Shown: one piece after another, positions 6,708 through 15,491 of the stretch
How positions within the stretch are numbered: the stretch's first letter is position 1
How the letters are laid out: each line of letters starts with the position of its first letter
The notes under the pieces: model-generated
The model's input: the letters and a program-made list of their open reading frames with translations, nothing else
Database searches by the model: none
What the model was told of the DNA's origin: nothing
Origin: DATFXF01 sp035258565
GTDB taxonomy: Bacteria; Acidobacteriota; Terriglobia; Acidiferrales; UBA7541
Direction: 5' to 3'
Assembly (NCBI GenBank): GCA_035258565.1
Contig: DATFXF010000024.1
Span: 1-28,622 of the forward strand
Length of the DNA: 28,622 bases
Made by a program: the position numbers and the translations under genes

Positions 6708-7877
6708 ATGGGATCTTGGCGTGTTTGCGCGGCATCGATAGCCGTCCTTTGGGTCACGCCGATTGCGGTCGCGCCGTTGGCCCAGGAGAAGGCGCCGGCC
6801 AAATTGCCGCGCCCGCAGCGCCTCGATCGCGATATCCAATTCCGGCGTGACCCCTCGACCGGTGAACTGCGCGAGATCCCCCGCGGGACCGCCGCGCCCA
6901 GTGCGGAAGCGGGGCCACCTGCCGCGGTGATTCGCACGCGCGTTAGTCTCGTTGAAGTGGGCTCGACCGTTTTCTCTCCCGATGACCTGCCGCTCCACGG
7001 GCTGGTCCGCGAAGACTTCCGCCTGTTCGAGGACGACGTGGAGCAGCGCATCGCCCACCTCGATGCCTCGACCGCCCCGGCGAGCATTGCTCTGCTCATC
7101 GACGCAAGTCCCAGTGTCTTTCGCGAGTTGGACGAGATGCGCGAGGCCACGCGTGCGCTCTCGAGGAATCTCTCGCCCCAGGACGAGGTGGCCGTGGTGG
7201 CCTTTGCGGGGGGCATTCACTTGTTGCTTCCCTTCTCGCGTGATCGCGGACTCCTGGAGCGTGCAGTTGCTTCACCCGAGCTCGCGCGGGTGGCGAATTC
7301 ATCGGAGTCCAATATCTACCTGGCGATCTACCTGGCCGCGCGGAATCTGTTCCGCGAGCGCAGCGGGCGGAAAGCGATGGTTGTGCTCACCGACGGCCAG
7401 GATAGCGGTCTGGGGCTGAGCTGGAACCCGGCGAGCACGATGCCGGAGTCGGGCGCGCGGGCCAGCCGGTTGACATTCGAAGACGTGGCGCGCGAGTTGG
7501 CGTCTCGGGGCGTGGAGGCCTATGTGATCTCGACCCAGAACCGCCCCCGGGCCATGACGCCAGCGTGGCTCGCGGCGCATCGCAACGAAATGCTGATCAC
7601 GCCCGCTGCGCGCGAGCTGGGCATGGTGCACTATACGCTGTATCTCGCAGAGCTGGTGCGCCGCGTCGGCGGGGAGATCTACTTCCTGCGCGAACTGGGC
7701 ACACTCGGTGAGGTTTACCGCCGCATCGCCGAGACTCTGAGTGCGCAGTACACGCTCGGCTATTACCCCTCGTCGGGGCTTTCGCGGCCGGGCTGGCGCA
7801 CGCTGCGCGTCGAGCTCCGAGGCCACGCCGGCGCGCGGCTCAACTACCGCATCGGCTACTACGTTCCGTCCGAGTAG
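6708..7877 (+). CDS. Secreted VWFA-related acidobacterial-domain protein
   Basis: This 389-residue protein has an N-terminal signal peptide (about residues 1-25, ending near VAPLAQ) and a von Willebrand A domain. The metal-ion-dependent adhesion site DASPS (132-136) is intact, the second strand carries VVLTDGQDSG, and before the domain is the characteristic VREDFRLFEDDVEQRI segment, matching what is catalogued as the VWFA-related acidobacterial domain. The C-terminal part (AQYTLGYYPSSG... and RIGYYVPS) is also typical. Such proteins are probably periplasmic or surface-exposed and bind other proteins through Mg2+; partners here are unknown. ATG 6708 is preferred over TTG 6702. CATACT at 6694-6699 ends eight bases before the ATG and no Shine-Dalgarno is seen. 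Confidence 0.9.
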   Translation: MGSWRVCAASIAVLWVTPIAVAPLAQEKAPAKLPRPQRLDRDIQFRRDPSTGELREIPRGTAAPSAEAGPPAAVIRTRVSLVEVGSTVFSPDDLPLHGLVREDFRLFEDDVEQRIAHLDASTAPASIALLIDASPSVFRELDEMREATRALSRNLSPQDEVAVVAFAGGIHLLLPFSRDRGLLERAVASPELARVANSSESNIYLAIYLAARNLFRERSGRKAMVVLTDGQDSGLGLSWNPASTMPESGARASRLTFEDVARELASRGVEAYVISTQNRPRAMTPAWLAAHRNEMLITPAARELGMVHYTLYLAELVRRVGGEIYFLRELGTLGEVYRRIAETLSAQYTLGYYPSSGLSRPGWRTLRVELRGHAGARLNYRIGYYVPSE

Positions 7878-7973
7878 CGCCCGGAAGGGGAGTCAGCCGA
7901 CCACTCATCGGGAGTCCGGGCCAGGTCCGCACCGACTGTTTTTTCTGTGTTCATCTGTGGTTTACTCTGCACT

Positions 7974-8861
7974 GTGTTTCGCAGAAAGAGATTTTGCCTG
8001 AGGCTGCCCTCGCGCACGCTCGAGCTCGGCGAGCGCACGCTGATCATGGGCGTGCTCAATGTCACGCCGGACAGTTTTTCTGACGGGGGTCTGTTCTTCG
8101 ATCCGCACAAGGCCGCTGCGCATGCTCTCCAAATCGAACGTGCCGGTGCGGACATCCTAGACATCGGGGGAGAGTCCACGCGGCCTGGCTCCGCGCCGAT
8201 CTCCGCCGAGGAGGAGCTCGAGCGCGTTCTGCCGGTGCTCGAGCGGCTGCGCAGGCGACTGAAGATCCCCATCTCGATTGACACCCAGAAGTCTCGAGTA
8301 GCGGAAGCTGCGGTGGCCGCCGGCGCCGAGATGATCAACGATGTTTCCGCGCTGCGTGCCGACGCGGGGCTTGCCGAGGTCGCGCGGCGCCATCGCCTGC
8401 CCGTCGTCCTCATGCACATGCGCGGCAAGCCGCGGACGATGCAAAAGCGGCCGTTTGCGCGGAACGTGGTGCGCGACGTGCTCTCCGGCTTGGGCGCTGC
8501 TCTTGAGCGCGCTCGCCGCGCCGGGCTCGCGAAATCCGACATCCTGCTCGACCCGGGCATCGGCTTTGGCAAAAGCTTCGCCCAGAACTACGAGCTGCTT
8601 GCCCATTTGCCGAGGCTTGCGGTGCTGGGCTGTCCGCTTTTGGTGGGTACGTCACGGAAGTCTTTCATCGGGGCTACTCTTTCCCGAGTGCGTCAATTGC
8701 GGGCGCAGGTGCCAGCCAATGAGCGCATTTGGGGCAGCGCCGCGACCCTGGCCGCCAGCATTCTCGGTGGCGCGCACATCGTTCGCGTGCACGATGTCGC
8801 CGAAATGGTTGAGGTCGCCCGGGTGACCGACGAGATCTTGCAAGCGAGTGGATTCCACTAG
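7974..8861 (+). CDS. folP: Dihydropteroate synthase FolP
   Basis: FolP condenses 6-hydroxymethyl-dihydropterin pyrophosphate with p-aminobenzoate in folate synthesis and is the sulfonamide target. All family motifs are present in order: MGVLNVTPDSFSDGG, DIGGESTRPG, SIDTQKS, NDVSALR, VLMHMRG, LLDPGIGFGK and VGTSRKSFIG. The length, about 295 residues, is normal for bacteria. GTG 7974 is chosen because it leaves about 23 residues before MGVLNVTPDSF. GTG 7947 is also possible in the same frame, but the stretch 7942-7963 resembles a dispersed non-coding repeat. TTTACT (7961-7966) ends seven bases before GTG 7974. There is no folE or folK nearby; the gene sits between the VWA protein and the M28 peptidase. 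Confidence 0.95.
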   Translation: MFRRKRFCLRLPSRTLELGERTLIMGVLNVTPDSFSDGGLFFDPHKAAAHALQIERAGADILDIGGESTRPGSAPISAEEELERVLPVLERLRRRLKIPISIDTQKSRVAEAAVAAGAEMINDVSALRADAGLAEVARRHRLPVVLMHMRGKPRTMQKRPFARNVVRDVLSGLGAALERARRAGLAKSDILLDPGIGFGKSFAQNYELLAHLPRLAVLGCPLLVGTSRKSFIGATLSRVRQLRAQVPANERIWGSAATLAASILGGAHIVRVHDVAEMVEVARVTDEILQASGFH

Positions 8862-8899
8862 GCACCCCGTGTCCGAATTCTCTATGAGGATGGAGACAA

Positions 8900-10468
8900 A
8901 TGCCTATGCGCAGATTCGTTTCTCTGGCCTCTCTCCTTTTCTGCCCGCTGGCCTCCTTGCTTTCAACGGCTGAGCAGCTTCCTCCGCCGCCCGACCCGCT
9001 CGCGCGCATCAAGGCCGCTCCGGGCGAAGGCTGCTCGGTGAGTGAGGCTTCCCAGTGTGCGGAGGCCACCGGGAAAATCATCGCCGGCGCGCTCGGGCCT
9101 TCGCCGCTCGAAGAGAACCTCCGCCGGCTGACGGACGAGGTTGGTGGCCGGATGACCGGCTCGCCGGCTATGGCCCGCGCGGTTGCCTGGGCGATGGCAG
9201 CGTTCCGCCAGGCGGGCCTGAATGATGCGCACACGGAGGAGTACACGATTCCGCTCGTGTGGAGCGAAGGTCAGACGTGGCTCGAAGTACGCGCACCGAT
9301 GCCCTTCCCCGTGCGCCTGGTGTCGGTGGGCTGGTCGCCGCCCACGCCGGCCGGAGGCATCGAAGCGGAGGTCGTGGATGTCGGCAACGGCAGCGAGGCC
9401 GAATATGCCCGCGCCGCCGGGTCGTCGACGGGAGCGATTCTGCTGGTCCACTCGGAGGTTGGCCGAACCTGGGAGGACCTCTTCAATGACTACTTACGCG
9501 CTCCGGCAATCATTGATCGCGCCGTACGCGCGGGCGCCCGGGCGCTTCTCTGGACATCCACGCACGAGCGCGGCCTGCTCTATCGACATCAGAACTCGCT
9601 CACCGGCGAACTAGATCGCCTGCCGCAAGCGATTGTGGCGCGCGAAGATGCGCTGCGCCTGGCACGCTTCATCGCCGCAGGTCAAAAGGTGCGCGTCCAG
9701 CTCGCGTTGCCGAATCGCGTCGGCGGGCCAACGAAGCAGGAAAATGTCGTCGCCGAGATCCGCGGGCGCGAAAAGCCGGATGAATTCGTGCTCCTGGGCG
9801 CGCATCTGGATTCCTGGGAGTTGGGCACGGGCGCGCTCGACAACGGTTCGAACGCGGCGCTGGTGATCGAAGCCGCGCGCGTGATTCTGGCCACCGGCCT
9901 CCGCCCGCGGCGCAGCATCCGCTTTGTGCTCTTCTCCGGCGAGGAGCAGGGTGCGCTGGGCTCCTGGGCCTACGTGCGCGCACACCGCAGCGAGCTTGAC
10001 CGCGCCATTGCCGTGGTAATCTTCGACGAGGGCATCGGTCGCGTGACCGGCTACTCGCTCGGCGGGCGCCGGGACATCGAGGGTGGCGTGCGCGAGGCAC
10101 TCAAGCCGATCGAGTCCTGGTCCGCAAACGCTCACACTGCCGACGCTTTTTTCGGCACGGACAATCTGGACTTTCTGCTGGAAGGCGTGCCCACGCTGGT
10201 GGCCAATCAGGAGGAAGCCAATTACCTGCCGAACTACCACGCCTCCTCCGACACCCTCGATAAGGTGGACATCCGCGAGCTCAAGCTGCACACGGCGCTC
10301 GCTGCGGCGACCGTCTTCGCCCTTGCCGAGCGTCCGGAGCGCCTAGGCAAGCGGCAGTCGCGCGCCGAAATCGAAGCCTTGATGAAGGAGACCGGCCTCG
10401 ACAAGCAGCTCAAGACGCTCGGCTTGTGGCCCCAGTGGGCACAAGGCCAGCGCGGGCGCGAGCCCTAG
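8900..10468 (+). CDS. Secreted M28-family zinc aminopeptidase with PA-like insert
   Basis: The 522-residue product has a signal peptide (about 1-24, MPMRRFVSLASLLF...), an N-terminal segment with a protease-associated-like region (about 130-250), and an M28 catalytic domain. Zinc and catalytic residues are visible: H302 in GAHLDSW, bridging D314 in GALDNGSN, E348/E349 in FSGEEQG, D376 in IFDEGIG, and H447 in NYHASSDTLDKVD. The arrangement resembles carboxypeptidase Q and related plasma glutamate carboxypeptidases, so it likely removes amino acids from short peptides in the periplasm or outside the cell. ATG 8900 follows GGAGAC at suitable distance. It is 38 bases after folP and could be co-transcribed. 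Confidence 0.92.
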   Translation: MPMRRFVSLASLLFCPLASLLSTAEQLPPPPDPLARIKAAPGEGCSVSEASQCAEATGKIIAGALGPSPLEENLRRLTDEVGGRMTGSPAMARAVAWAMAAFRQAGLNDAHTEEYTIPLVWSEGQTWLEVRAPMPFPVRLVSVGWSPPTPAGGIEAEVVDVGNGSEAEYARAAGSSTGAILLVHSEVGRTWEDLFNDYLRAPAIIDRAVRAGARALLWTSTHERGLLYRHQNSLTGELDRLPQAIVAREDALRLARFIAAGQKVRVQLALPNRVGGPTKQENVVAEIRGREKPDEFVLLGAHLDSWELGTGALDNGSNAALVIEAARVILATGLRPRRSIRFVLFSGEEQGALGSWAYVRAHRSELDRAIAVVIFDEGIGRVTGYSLGGRRDIEGGVREALKPIESWSANAHTADAFFGTDNLDFLLEGVPTLVANQEEANYLPNYHASSDTLDKVDIRELKLHTALAAATVFALAERPERLGKRQSRAEIEALMKETGLDKQLKTLGLWPQWAQGQRGREP

Positions 10469-10504
10469 CGCGGCAGGCCTGAGCGGGGAAATCCGCTTTC
10501 ACGG

Positions 10505-10510
10505 TATAAT
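10505..10510 (+). promoter_or_regulatory. Consensus -10 box upstream of ruvX
   Basis: TATAAT is a perfect -10 hexamer. No good -35 is seen 16-18 bases upstream. The predicted transcript starts near 10517, only about 11 bases before the GTG at 10528, so the leader would be very short. Confidence 0.5.
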
Positions 10511-10527
10511 TTTAGCGGACTCGCCAC

Positions 10528-11052
10528 GTGCACGCTTCTTCATCTCCGCGCCCTGCTTCAGCTGGCCGTATCCTGGCCATTGACTACGGCCGTCGCCGCA
10601 TCGGCCTGGCCCTTTCCGATGCCGCCTGGCTGACAGCGCAGCCGCTCGCCACGCTCGAGCGCACGAACCGGCGCAACGACCTCGGCCGCCTCCGCGAAGT
10701 CGTGCGTGGACACGACGTGGAGCTGATCGTCGTCGGTCACCCGCTCCACCTGGACGGCTCCACCGGTCCGATGGCCGTGGAAACAGAGCGCTTTGCTGCG
10801 CGGATCGAAAAAGAGTTGGGCGTGCCGGTGGAACTCGTTGATGAGCGGCTGAGCAGTTGGGAGGCAGAGCAGTTGTTGCCGCCGAGCAGGGCGGCGCGGG
10901 AGCGCGAGGGCGCGGTCGACCGCCTGGCAGCGGCGGTGATCTTGCGTGACTACCTCGGGCGCGGACAGAGCCGGCGGCAAACTCCGCTAAACGCCGAGCG
11001 TGTCCAGGGTGGCGCACCGAGACACGTTTCCCGGCACCGGCGGAGCGGGTGA
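10528..11052 (+). CDS. ruvX: RuvX/YqgF-family Holliday junction resolvase-like nuclease
   Basis: The RNase H-like fold is recognised from RILAIDYGRRRIGLALSD (catalytic D19), VVGHPLHLDGS, DERLSSWEAEQLL and the terminal AVDRLAAAVILRDYL with its acidic residue. YqgF proteins act in 16S rRNA 5'-end processing and anti-termination, and may resolve Holliday junctions. The usual family length is about 140-150 residues; here a basic tail of about 30 residues (SRRQTPLNAERV...HRRSG) follows the domain and could contact RNA or simply be spare sequence. GTG start. The gene is followed nine bases later by mltG, a common neighbour in bacteria. Confidence 0.93.
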   Translation: MHASSSPRPASAGRILAIDYGRRRIGLALSDAAWLTAQPLATLERTNRRNDLGRLREVVRGHDVELIVVGHPLHLDGSTGPMAVETERFAARIEKELGVPVELVDERLSSWEAEQLLPPSRAAREREGAVDRLAAAVILRDYLGRGQSRRQTPLNAERVQGGAPRHVSRHRRSG

Positions 11053-11061
11053 AGGTCCGAG

Positions 11062-12135
11062 ATGCGAAGCGTCTTTGCGCTCCTTTTTCTGGCGGTTGTC
11101 CTTCTCGCGGCATGGCTGGCCTGTGCGCTCTGCGTGCCGGTACGGGGCTTGCCACCCGAAGGTGTTTTTGTGGACATCCCGCACGGCGCCTCCGTGCGGA
11201 CCATCGCGCACTTGTTGGCCGAGAAGGGGGTCCTGCGCAGCCGGATTGCATTCATAGCGCTTGCCCGGTGGCGCTCGCGGAGCAGGTTGCAGGCGGGCGA
11301 GTATTTTTTCAACCATCCGGTGAACGCCATCGAGGTGTTTCACACACTGGCTGAAGGGCGCGTATACGTTGTGGTGGTGGTAGTGCCCGAGGGAGCCAAC
11401 AAGTTCGACGTTGCTGAGCTGGTCGAGCGCGCCGGACTGGTGAGCCGCGCCGCATTTCTCGAGGCTGTCAGCGATCCCACGCCGATTCGTGATCTGGCAC
11501 CCAGCGCGCGCAGCCTGGAGGGATTCTTGTTCCCTGCGAGCTATCCCTTTCCACATCATGTAACCCCGCAGGAGATCACGAAGGCGATGACGGATCGGTT
11601 TCGTGGAGCGTGGGCTAAGCTGGCTGAAACGAGCGGCACCCGGAATGGCCTGCGACTGGAGGAGGTGGTGGCGCTGGCTTCGCTGGTCGAGCGCGAGACT
11701 CCCCTTCCCGAGGAGCGGTCTCTCGTCGCCGCCGTTTTTGTGAACCGCCTCCGGCTGGGCCGGGCGCTCCAGTGCGACCCCACGGTGATTTACGCGCTCG
11801 AGCTTGCGGGCCAATACAACGGACAGCTCGATGCGGGCGACCTGAACTTCAACTCGCCGTACAACACGTATCGCCGGCCGGGCCTGCCGCCCGGACCGAT
11901 TGCCAATCCTGGCGAAGCTTCGCTGCGCGCGGCGCTGGGGCCCGCTCCGGTGGACTATCTCTACTTCGTCGCCAATACCCGGGGCGGTCATTTCTTCAGC
12001 CGGACGCTGGACGAGCACAACCAATACGTGGCCCGATATCGGCGCCTGCTCGCCGAGAACCACCCGGGGCCAGACGACGGCGGGAAGTCTGCCGACGCGC
12101 GGCGCCAGAAACCCCGTCGCCAGAGGCTCCCATGA
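11062..12135 (+). CDS. mltG: Endolytic murein transglycosylase MltG (YceG-like)
   Basis: MltG is a membrane-anchored lytic transglycosylase that cuts nascent glycan strands and sets their length. One N-terminal membrane helix (about residues 3-26) precedes a LysM-like region and the YceG domain. The catalytic glutamate is E210 in ALASLVERET, followed by AAVFVNRLRLG, LQCDPTVIYAL, NSPYNTYRRPGLPPGPIANPG and the terminal NTRGGHFFSRTLDEHN, all family hallmarks. The strand that normally precedes PEG is an odd run of valines (VVVVVVPEG) encoded by GT-rich codons at about 11369-11386. GGTGAAGG upstream of the ATG is the ribosome-binding site. The stop overlaps the next gene by four bases. Confidence 0.95.
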   Translation: MRSVFALLFLAVVLLAAWLACALCVPVRGLPPEGVFVDIPHGASVRTIAHLLAEKGVLRSRIAFIALARWRSRSRLQAGEYFFNHPVNAIEVFHTLAEGRVYVVVVVVPEGANKFDVAELVERAGLVSRAAFLEAVSDPTPIRDLAPSARSLEGFLFPASYPFPHHVTPQEITKAMTDRFRGAWAKLAETSGTRNGLRLEEVVALASLVERETPLPEERSLVAAVFVNRLRLGRALQCDPTVIYALELAGQYNGQLDAGDLNFNSPYNTYRRPGLPPGPIANPGEASLRAALGPAPVDYLYFVANTRGGHFFSRTLDEHNQYVARYRRLLAENHPGPDDGGKSADARRQKPRRQRLP

Positions 12136-12695
12136 CGCGCGCCGAGCACCCCACAAAAAAGAGGCTGATCCTCGAAATTGCGCGCGGGCTCGGTGTGCCG
12201 CGTTTTACGCCGGCCGAGGTGGAACAGATTCGCCGGCAACTGGTCGCGCGGTTGGGTCCCTCGGGGAAGACCTCCGCGGACTACATCGCCGGAGTCCTCG
12301 AAACCGCCGGGTTGCGTGTGGTGTGGTCCACGCGCGTCGATACCGAAGGCCGCTACGAGGAAGAGTTCCATGACCTGCTGCACTTCGCCACGCTCGAGGA
12401 GGCGGAAATGTGCCTGGTGCGGCTCGACGAGCTGTTGCGGAAGTTTCGCGCCGAGGGTGAGAGCGCGGCCGCCGAGCGCGTGCTGGAGGTGGCGCGTCTG
12501 GGCCGGCGCCGCGCCGAGATGATTGCGCGCAATCCGAAGGTCGAGCCGAAAAAGCGCGCAGAGAAGGAAGAGATCCTGCACTGGTTCAAGATCTGGCTCG
12601 ATACCCCGGACGCCTTCTTTGACTGGCTCGAGGTGCGCAAGCAGTCGCCGGAATTCCAGCAGCGCTTCGTGCGGCCCGAATCGCTCGAGGAGTAA
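12132..12695 (+). CDS. Hypothetical protein, 187 aa, downstream of mltG
   Basis: ATG overlaps the mltG stop (ATGA, 12132-12135), so translation is coupled. The product is soluble and rich in charged residues, predicted mostly helical. A basic N-terminus (KKRLILEIARGLGV) leads into a helix-turn-helix-sized region (FTPAEVEQIRRQL, SADYIAGVLETAGL) that could bind nucleic acid but has no diagnostic motif. Later comes EEEFHDLLHFATLEEAE and a coiled-coil-like stretch ending in KKRAEKEEILHWFKIWLDTPDAFFDWLEVR. No signal peptide or membrane helix. I do not recognise the family. The tight linkage to ruvX-mltG suggests shared expression rather than a defined function. Confidence 0.85.
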   Translation: MTRAEHPTKKRLILEIARGLGVPRFTPAEVEQIRRQLVARLGPSGKTSADYIAGVLETAGLRVVWSTRVDTEGRYEEEFHDLLHFATLEEAEMCLVRLDELLRKFRAEGESAAAERVLEVARLGRRRAEMIARNPKVEPKKRAEKEEILHWFKIWLDTPDAFFDWLEVRKQSPEFQQRFVRPESLEE

Positions 12696-12701
12696 GTCCG
12701 G

Positions 12702-13265
12702 ATGCAGCCGCCCGACTACCGGCTGGAAGTGGAGCCGCTCGACCTGGGCGCGGAGGTGAAAGCCGTGAGCCTGGAGCTGATCGAACGGGAAAGCGGCGAG
12801 CCGCTGCGCGGCGCCGATGCGGCGCGGATCTGGAGCGTGGTCTTGCCGGCCGTCGCGGGCCGGGAGCCCTGGGCGCTCGACTTCTTCAGCCACCTGGACC
12901 GCCTGCGCGACTACTGCCAGCAGCACGGCATCGCCTACCGCGAGGCCGCCGAGCGCTCGATCGTCATCGCCGCACTCGAAGCCGAGCCGCTGGCGGCGCT
13001 ATTCGAGCGCTTCGAGGGCGAAACGTTTGGCATGCGCTCCGGCAGCGCTCTCCACACGGGCGATCCGGCGGTCGAGGGGGAGCTGGCGCGCCGCGGCGTG
13101 GACGCCTACCATCATGCCTTCCCCAACTACTTCTTCTGCGCCGTGTGTGACTTCGAGAACGGCTTTCTTACGTTGCTCACGAATCACCTCTGGGCCACCG
13201 AAGTCATCCGCCGCGTGCGGCCCGCACTTGACGGGCTTTCCGTGGAAGTCGTCCGTGCGCAGTAG
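12702..13265 (+). CDS. Hypothetical protein, 187 aa
   Basis: It starts six bases after the preceding stop, with GAGGAG (12687-12692) as ribosome-binding site inside the end of the upstream gene. The product is acidic and soluble. N-terminal strands (YRLEVEPLDLGAEVKAVSLELIE) are followed by a mixed domain with the recognisable segment DAYHHAFPNYFFCAVCDFENGFLTLLTNHLW near the C-terminus, which has histidines and a CxxC pair that might bind a metal. No family can be named. It is the last gene of the ruvX-mltG unit; a new promoter starts about 35 bases downstream. Confidence 0.82.
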   Translation: MQPPDYRLEVEPLDLGAEVKAVSLELIERESGEPLRGADAARIWSVVLPAVAGREPWALDFFSHLDRLRDYCQQHGIAYREAAERSIVIAALEAEPLAALFERFEGETFGMRSGSALHTGDPAVEGELARRGVDAYHHAFPNYFFCAVCDFENGFLTLLTNHLWATEVIRRVRPALDGLSVEVVRAQ

Positions 13266-13299
13266 TGCTGACCTCGCACCGTCGTCCGGTGCGGTCTGG

Positions 13300-13329
13300 T
13301 TGACACCTTTTCCGACTGGCTGTTAGATT
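13300..13329 (+). promoter_or_regulatory. sigma70-type promoter of the lipoprotein/ABC unit
   Basis: A perfect -35 TTGACA (13300-13305) is followed after 18 bases by TAGATT (13324-13329), 4 of 6 to the -10 consensus; TTAGAT with a 17-base spacer is the alternative reading. The predicted start is at about 13336, so the leader before GTG 13348 is only about 12 bases and has no Shine-Dalgarno. Confidence 0.6.
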
Positions 13330-13347
13330 GCTCGGTTTATCGATGTT

Positions 13348-14232
13348 GTGGGGAATGCGCTGAGAACTCGCCCCCGAACCTGGATGCTTTGGCCGACAGG
13401 GGTGGCGCTTTTTGCTTGCGGGTGCGCCGTGAGCCAGAGGCGCACCGTGCCGCCGACGGAGGTCCGCCCGGCGCTCGAGGCCACGCCGGACCAGCTCCTC
13501 GCCGAATACAACCAGCTCGCCCGCGCTGTGCGCAGCTTGAATGCCGGCGTGGAGATGGTTGCCGTGGCCGGATCGTCCTACAGCGGGGTGATCGAGCAGT
13601 ACCGCGACGTCCGCGGGTTCATCCTGGCGCAGCGTCCGGCATCGATTCGCGTGATCGGCCAGGCACCGGTGCTGGCCAAAAACATCTTCGACATGGTCAG
13701 CGACGGCGAAACATTTCGCATCTACGTTCCGTCGAAGAACAAATTCATTGTGGGGCCAGCGACGTTCGAGCGGCCCGCGAAGAAGCCCATCGAGAACCTG
13801 CGGCCGCAGCACCTGCTGGACGCGCTGTTCTGGCCGGAGCTGGACCTCCGCCAGCAGGTCTTGTTTGAGGAATTTAACGCCGAACCGGCACGCTACTACA
13901 TCCTTACCCTGATCCGAGGCGTGTCGAGGCTTGAGGTGGTGCGCAAGATCTGGTTCGACCGCGCGGGGTTGAGCCTCGCGCGCATCCAACTCTATGCGCC
14001 GGGCGGCCGGCTGGTCTCCGACACGCGCTACGCCGATTGGCAACCGGTGGCGGACGTGCACTATCCTCGGGAGATTCGAATCGCGCGGCCGCACGATGAC
14101 TATCAGCTCGAGGTGCGCATCACGCAGCTCACGCTCAACGAGGCCATCGCCGCCAGCCGCTTCGACCTCGAGCAGCCGCCGGGTGCCGAACTGGTGCGGG
14201 CGGGCGAGGGCGAATCGGGAGCGCGCCCATGA
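13348..14232 (+). CDS. LolA/LolB-fold lipoprotein (DUF4292-like)
   Basis: The 294-residue product begins with a lipoprotein-type signal: basic RTRPRTW, a hydrophobic core MLWPTGVALFA, and C24 in LFAC, followed by a second cysteine. The mature part has the pattern of the LolA/LolB half-barrel: a helix (LLAEYNQLARAVRSLNAGVEM), a gliding-type segment (RGFILAQRPASIRVIGQAP), DGETFRIYVPSKNKFIVG, and C-terminal strands (KIWFDRAGLSLARIQLYAPGG, ADWQPVADVHYPREIRI). GTG 13348 fits the signal; ATG 13384 would leave too short a basic region. The stop overlaps the permease ATG (ATGA). With a LolCDE-like transporter and a LolA-like gene downstream, a LolB-like acceptor role is plausible but unproven. Confidence 0.8.
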   Translation: MGNALRTRPRTWMLWPTGVALFACGCAVSQRRTVPPTEVRPALEATPDQLLAEYNQLARAVRSLNAGVEMVAVAGSSYSGVIEQYRDVRGFILAQRPASIRVIGQAPVLAKNIFDMVSDGETFRIYVPSKNKFIVGPATFERPAKKPIENLRPQHLLDALFWPELDLRQQVLFEEFNAEPARYYILTLIRGVSRLEVVRKIWFDRAGLSLARIQLYAPGGRLVSDTRYADWQPVADVHYPREIRIARPHDDYQLEVRITQLTLNEAIAASRFDLEQPPGAELVRAGEGESGARP

Positions 14233-15329
14233 TCGGCCAGATGATCGTCCGCAACGCTCTCCACCGGCCGATGCGCACCTTCATCAGTGTGCTGGCGGTG
14301 GGCTTCGAAGTTTCGCTCGTGCTCGTCATTGTCGGGATCACGAGCGGGATGCTCCACGAAACGGCCAAGCGCATCGAAGGCATCGGCGCCGACATCATGC
14401 TCCAGCCTCCTTCCGCCTCCGTCTTTCTGGCCTTCAGCGGCGCGCCGATGCCCATCAAGATCCGGGAGAAGCTTGCGGAGCTGAAGTACGTGCAGGCGGT
14501 GACGCCCGTGCTGCTCCAGTTCAGTGCGTCGGGCGGCATTGACGTGATCTACGGGATCGATCTTGAAAGCTTCCGCGCGGTTTCGGGGGGCTTTGTTTTT
14601 CACGAGGGGCGCGACATGGCAGAAGCCGAGGATGTGCTGGTGGATGACTGGGCAGCCAGAGCAAAAAAGGTGAAGGCCGGCGGAACGTTGCACATCCTGG
14701 ACCATGACTTCCACGTGGCGGGCATCGTCGAGCACGGGAAAGGGGCGCGCATCTTTGTGCCGCTTCCAACCTTGCAGGAGCTCTCCGGCGCCCGCGACAA
14801 GGCCTCGGTCTTCTTCGTCAAGTGCACGCGGCCCGAGCACACCGAAGACGTCATGGCCGAGATGCGCCAGATCTTCCCGCGGTACGAGATTCGCCCGCTC
14901 AAGGATTTTCTCTCCTTGATGACGGCGACCAGCCTTCCCGCCCTGAGCACTTTCGTCGAGTCCATGATCGCGCTCGCCGTGGCCATCGGCTTCCTGGTCA
15001 TCTTCCTTTCCATGTATACAACCGTGCTCGAACGGACGCGCGAGATTGGCGTCCTCAAGGCGCTCGGCGCGTCGAAGGCTTTCATCGTGAAAGCCCTCCT
15101 CAGCGAGGCCTCCCTCATCTGTGCAGCCGGCATCGCCGCCGGTATCGGAATGAGCTATGTCGCGCGCGCCGCTTTTATAGCTGCCTTTCCGACTCTCTCC
15201 ATCCTCATCACATTGGACTGGATCCTGCGCGCGGCGGCCATTGCCATCGGCGGCGGGCTGCTCGGCGCTTGCTATCCGGCTTGGCTCGCCAGCCGCAAAG
15301 ACGCCATCGAGGCCCTGGCCTATGAGTAG
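14229..15329 (+). CDS. ABC transporter permease, FtsX/MacB/LolC type
   Basis: The 366-residue protein has the type-VII ABC layout: one N-terminal membrane helix (about residues 17-40), a large periplasmic domain of about 190 residues, then three membrane helices near the C-terminus (about 237-262, 284-308, 325-350). The cytoplasmic TREIGVLKALGASKAFI between helices 2 and 3 is the coupling segment diagnostic of this superfamily, and the tail YPAWLASRKDAIEALAYE is also typical. It is shorter than LolC/LolE (about 400), and only one permease is encoded, so the complex would be a homodimer. Upstream is the LolB-like lipoprotein (overlap). The ATPase follows after a 255-base gap with its own promoter. 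Confidence 0.92.
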   Translation: MIGQMIVRNALHRPMRTFISVLAVGFEVSLVLVIVGITSGMLHETAKRIEGIGADIMLQPPSASVFLAFSGAPMPIKIREKLAELKYVQAVTPVLLQFSASGGIDVIYGIDLESFRAVSGGFVFHEGRDMAEAEDVLVDDWAARAKKVKAGGTLHILDHDFHVAGIVEHGKGARIFVPLPTLQELSGARDKASVFFVKCTRPEHTEDVMAEMRQIFPRYEIRPLKDFLSLMTATSLPALSTFVESMIALAVAIGFLVIFLSMYTTVLERTREIGVLKALGASKAFIVKALLSEASLICAAGIAAGIGMSYVARAAFIAAFPTLSILITLDWILRAAAIAIGGGLLGACYPAWLASRKDAIEALAYE

Positions 15330-15491
15330 TGCGTGAATTGATCACCTCCCTCGGACAGGGCAACACTTCGAGCGGACGGATGGCGCAGTTCTCGTTCGTA
15401 GACCCGAGCTGCATGATTCTGCTTATGATTTCGGCCCCCGCGCGCGCCCGAACTAGGCTGCCCCCTTGCGTTGCTGGCGGTCGGGCAGGAC

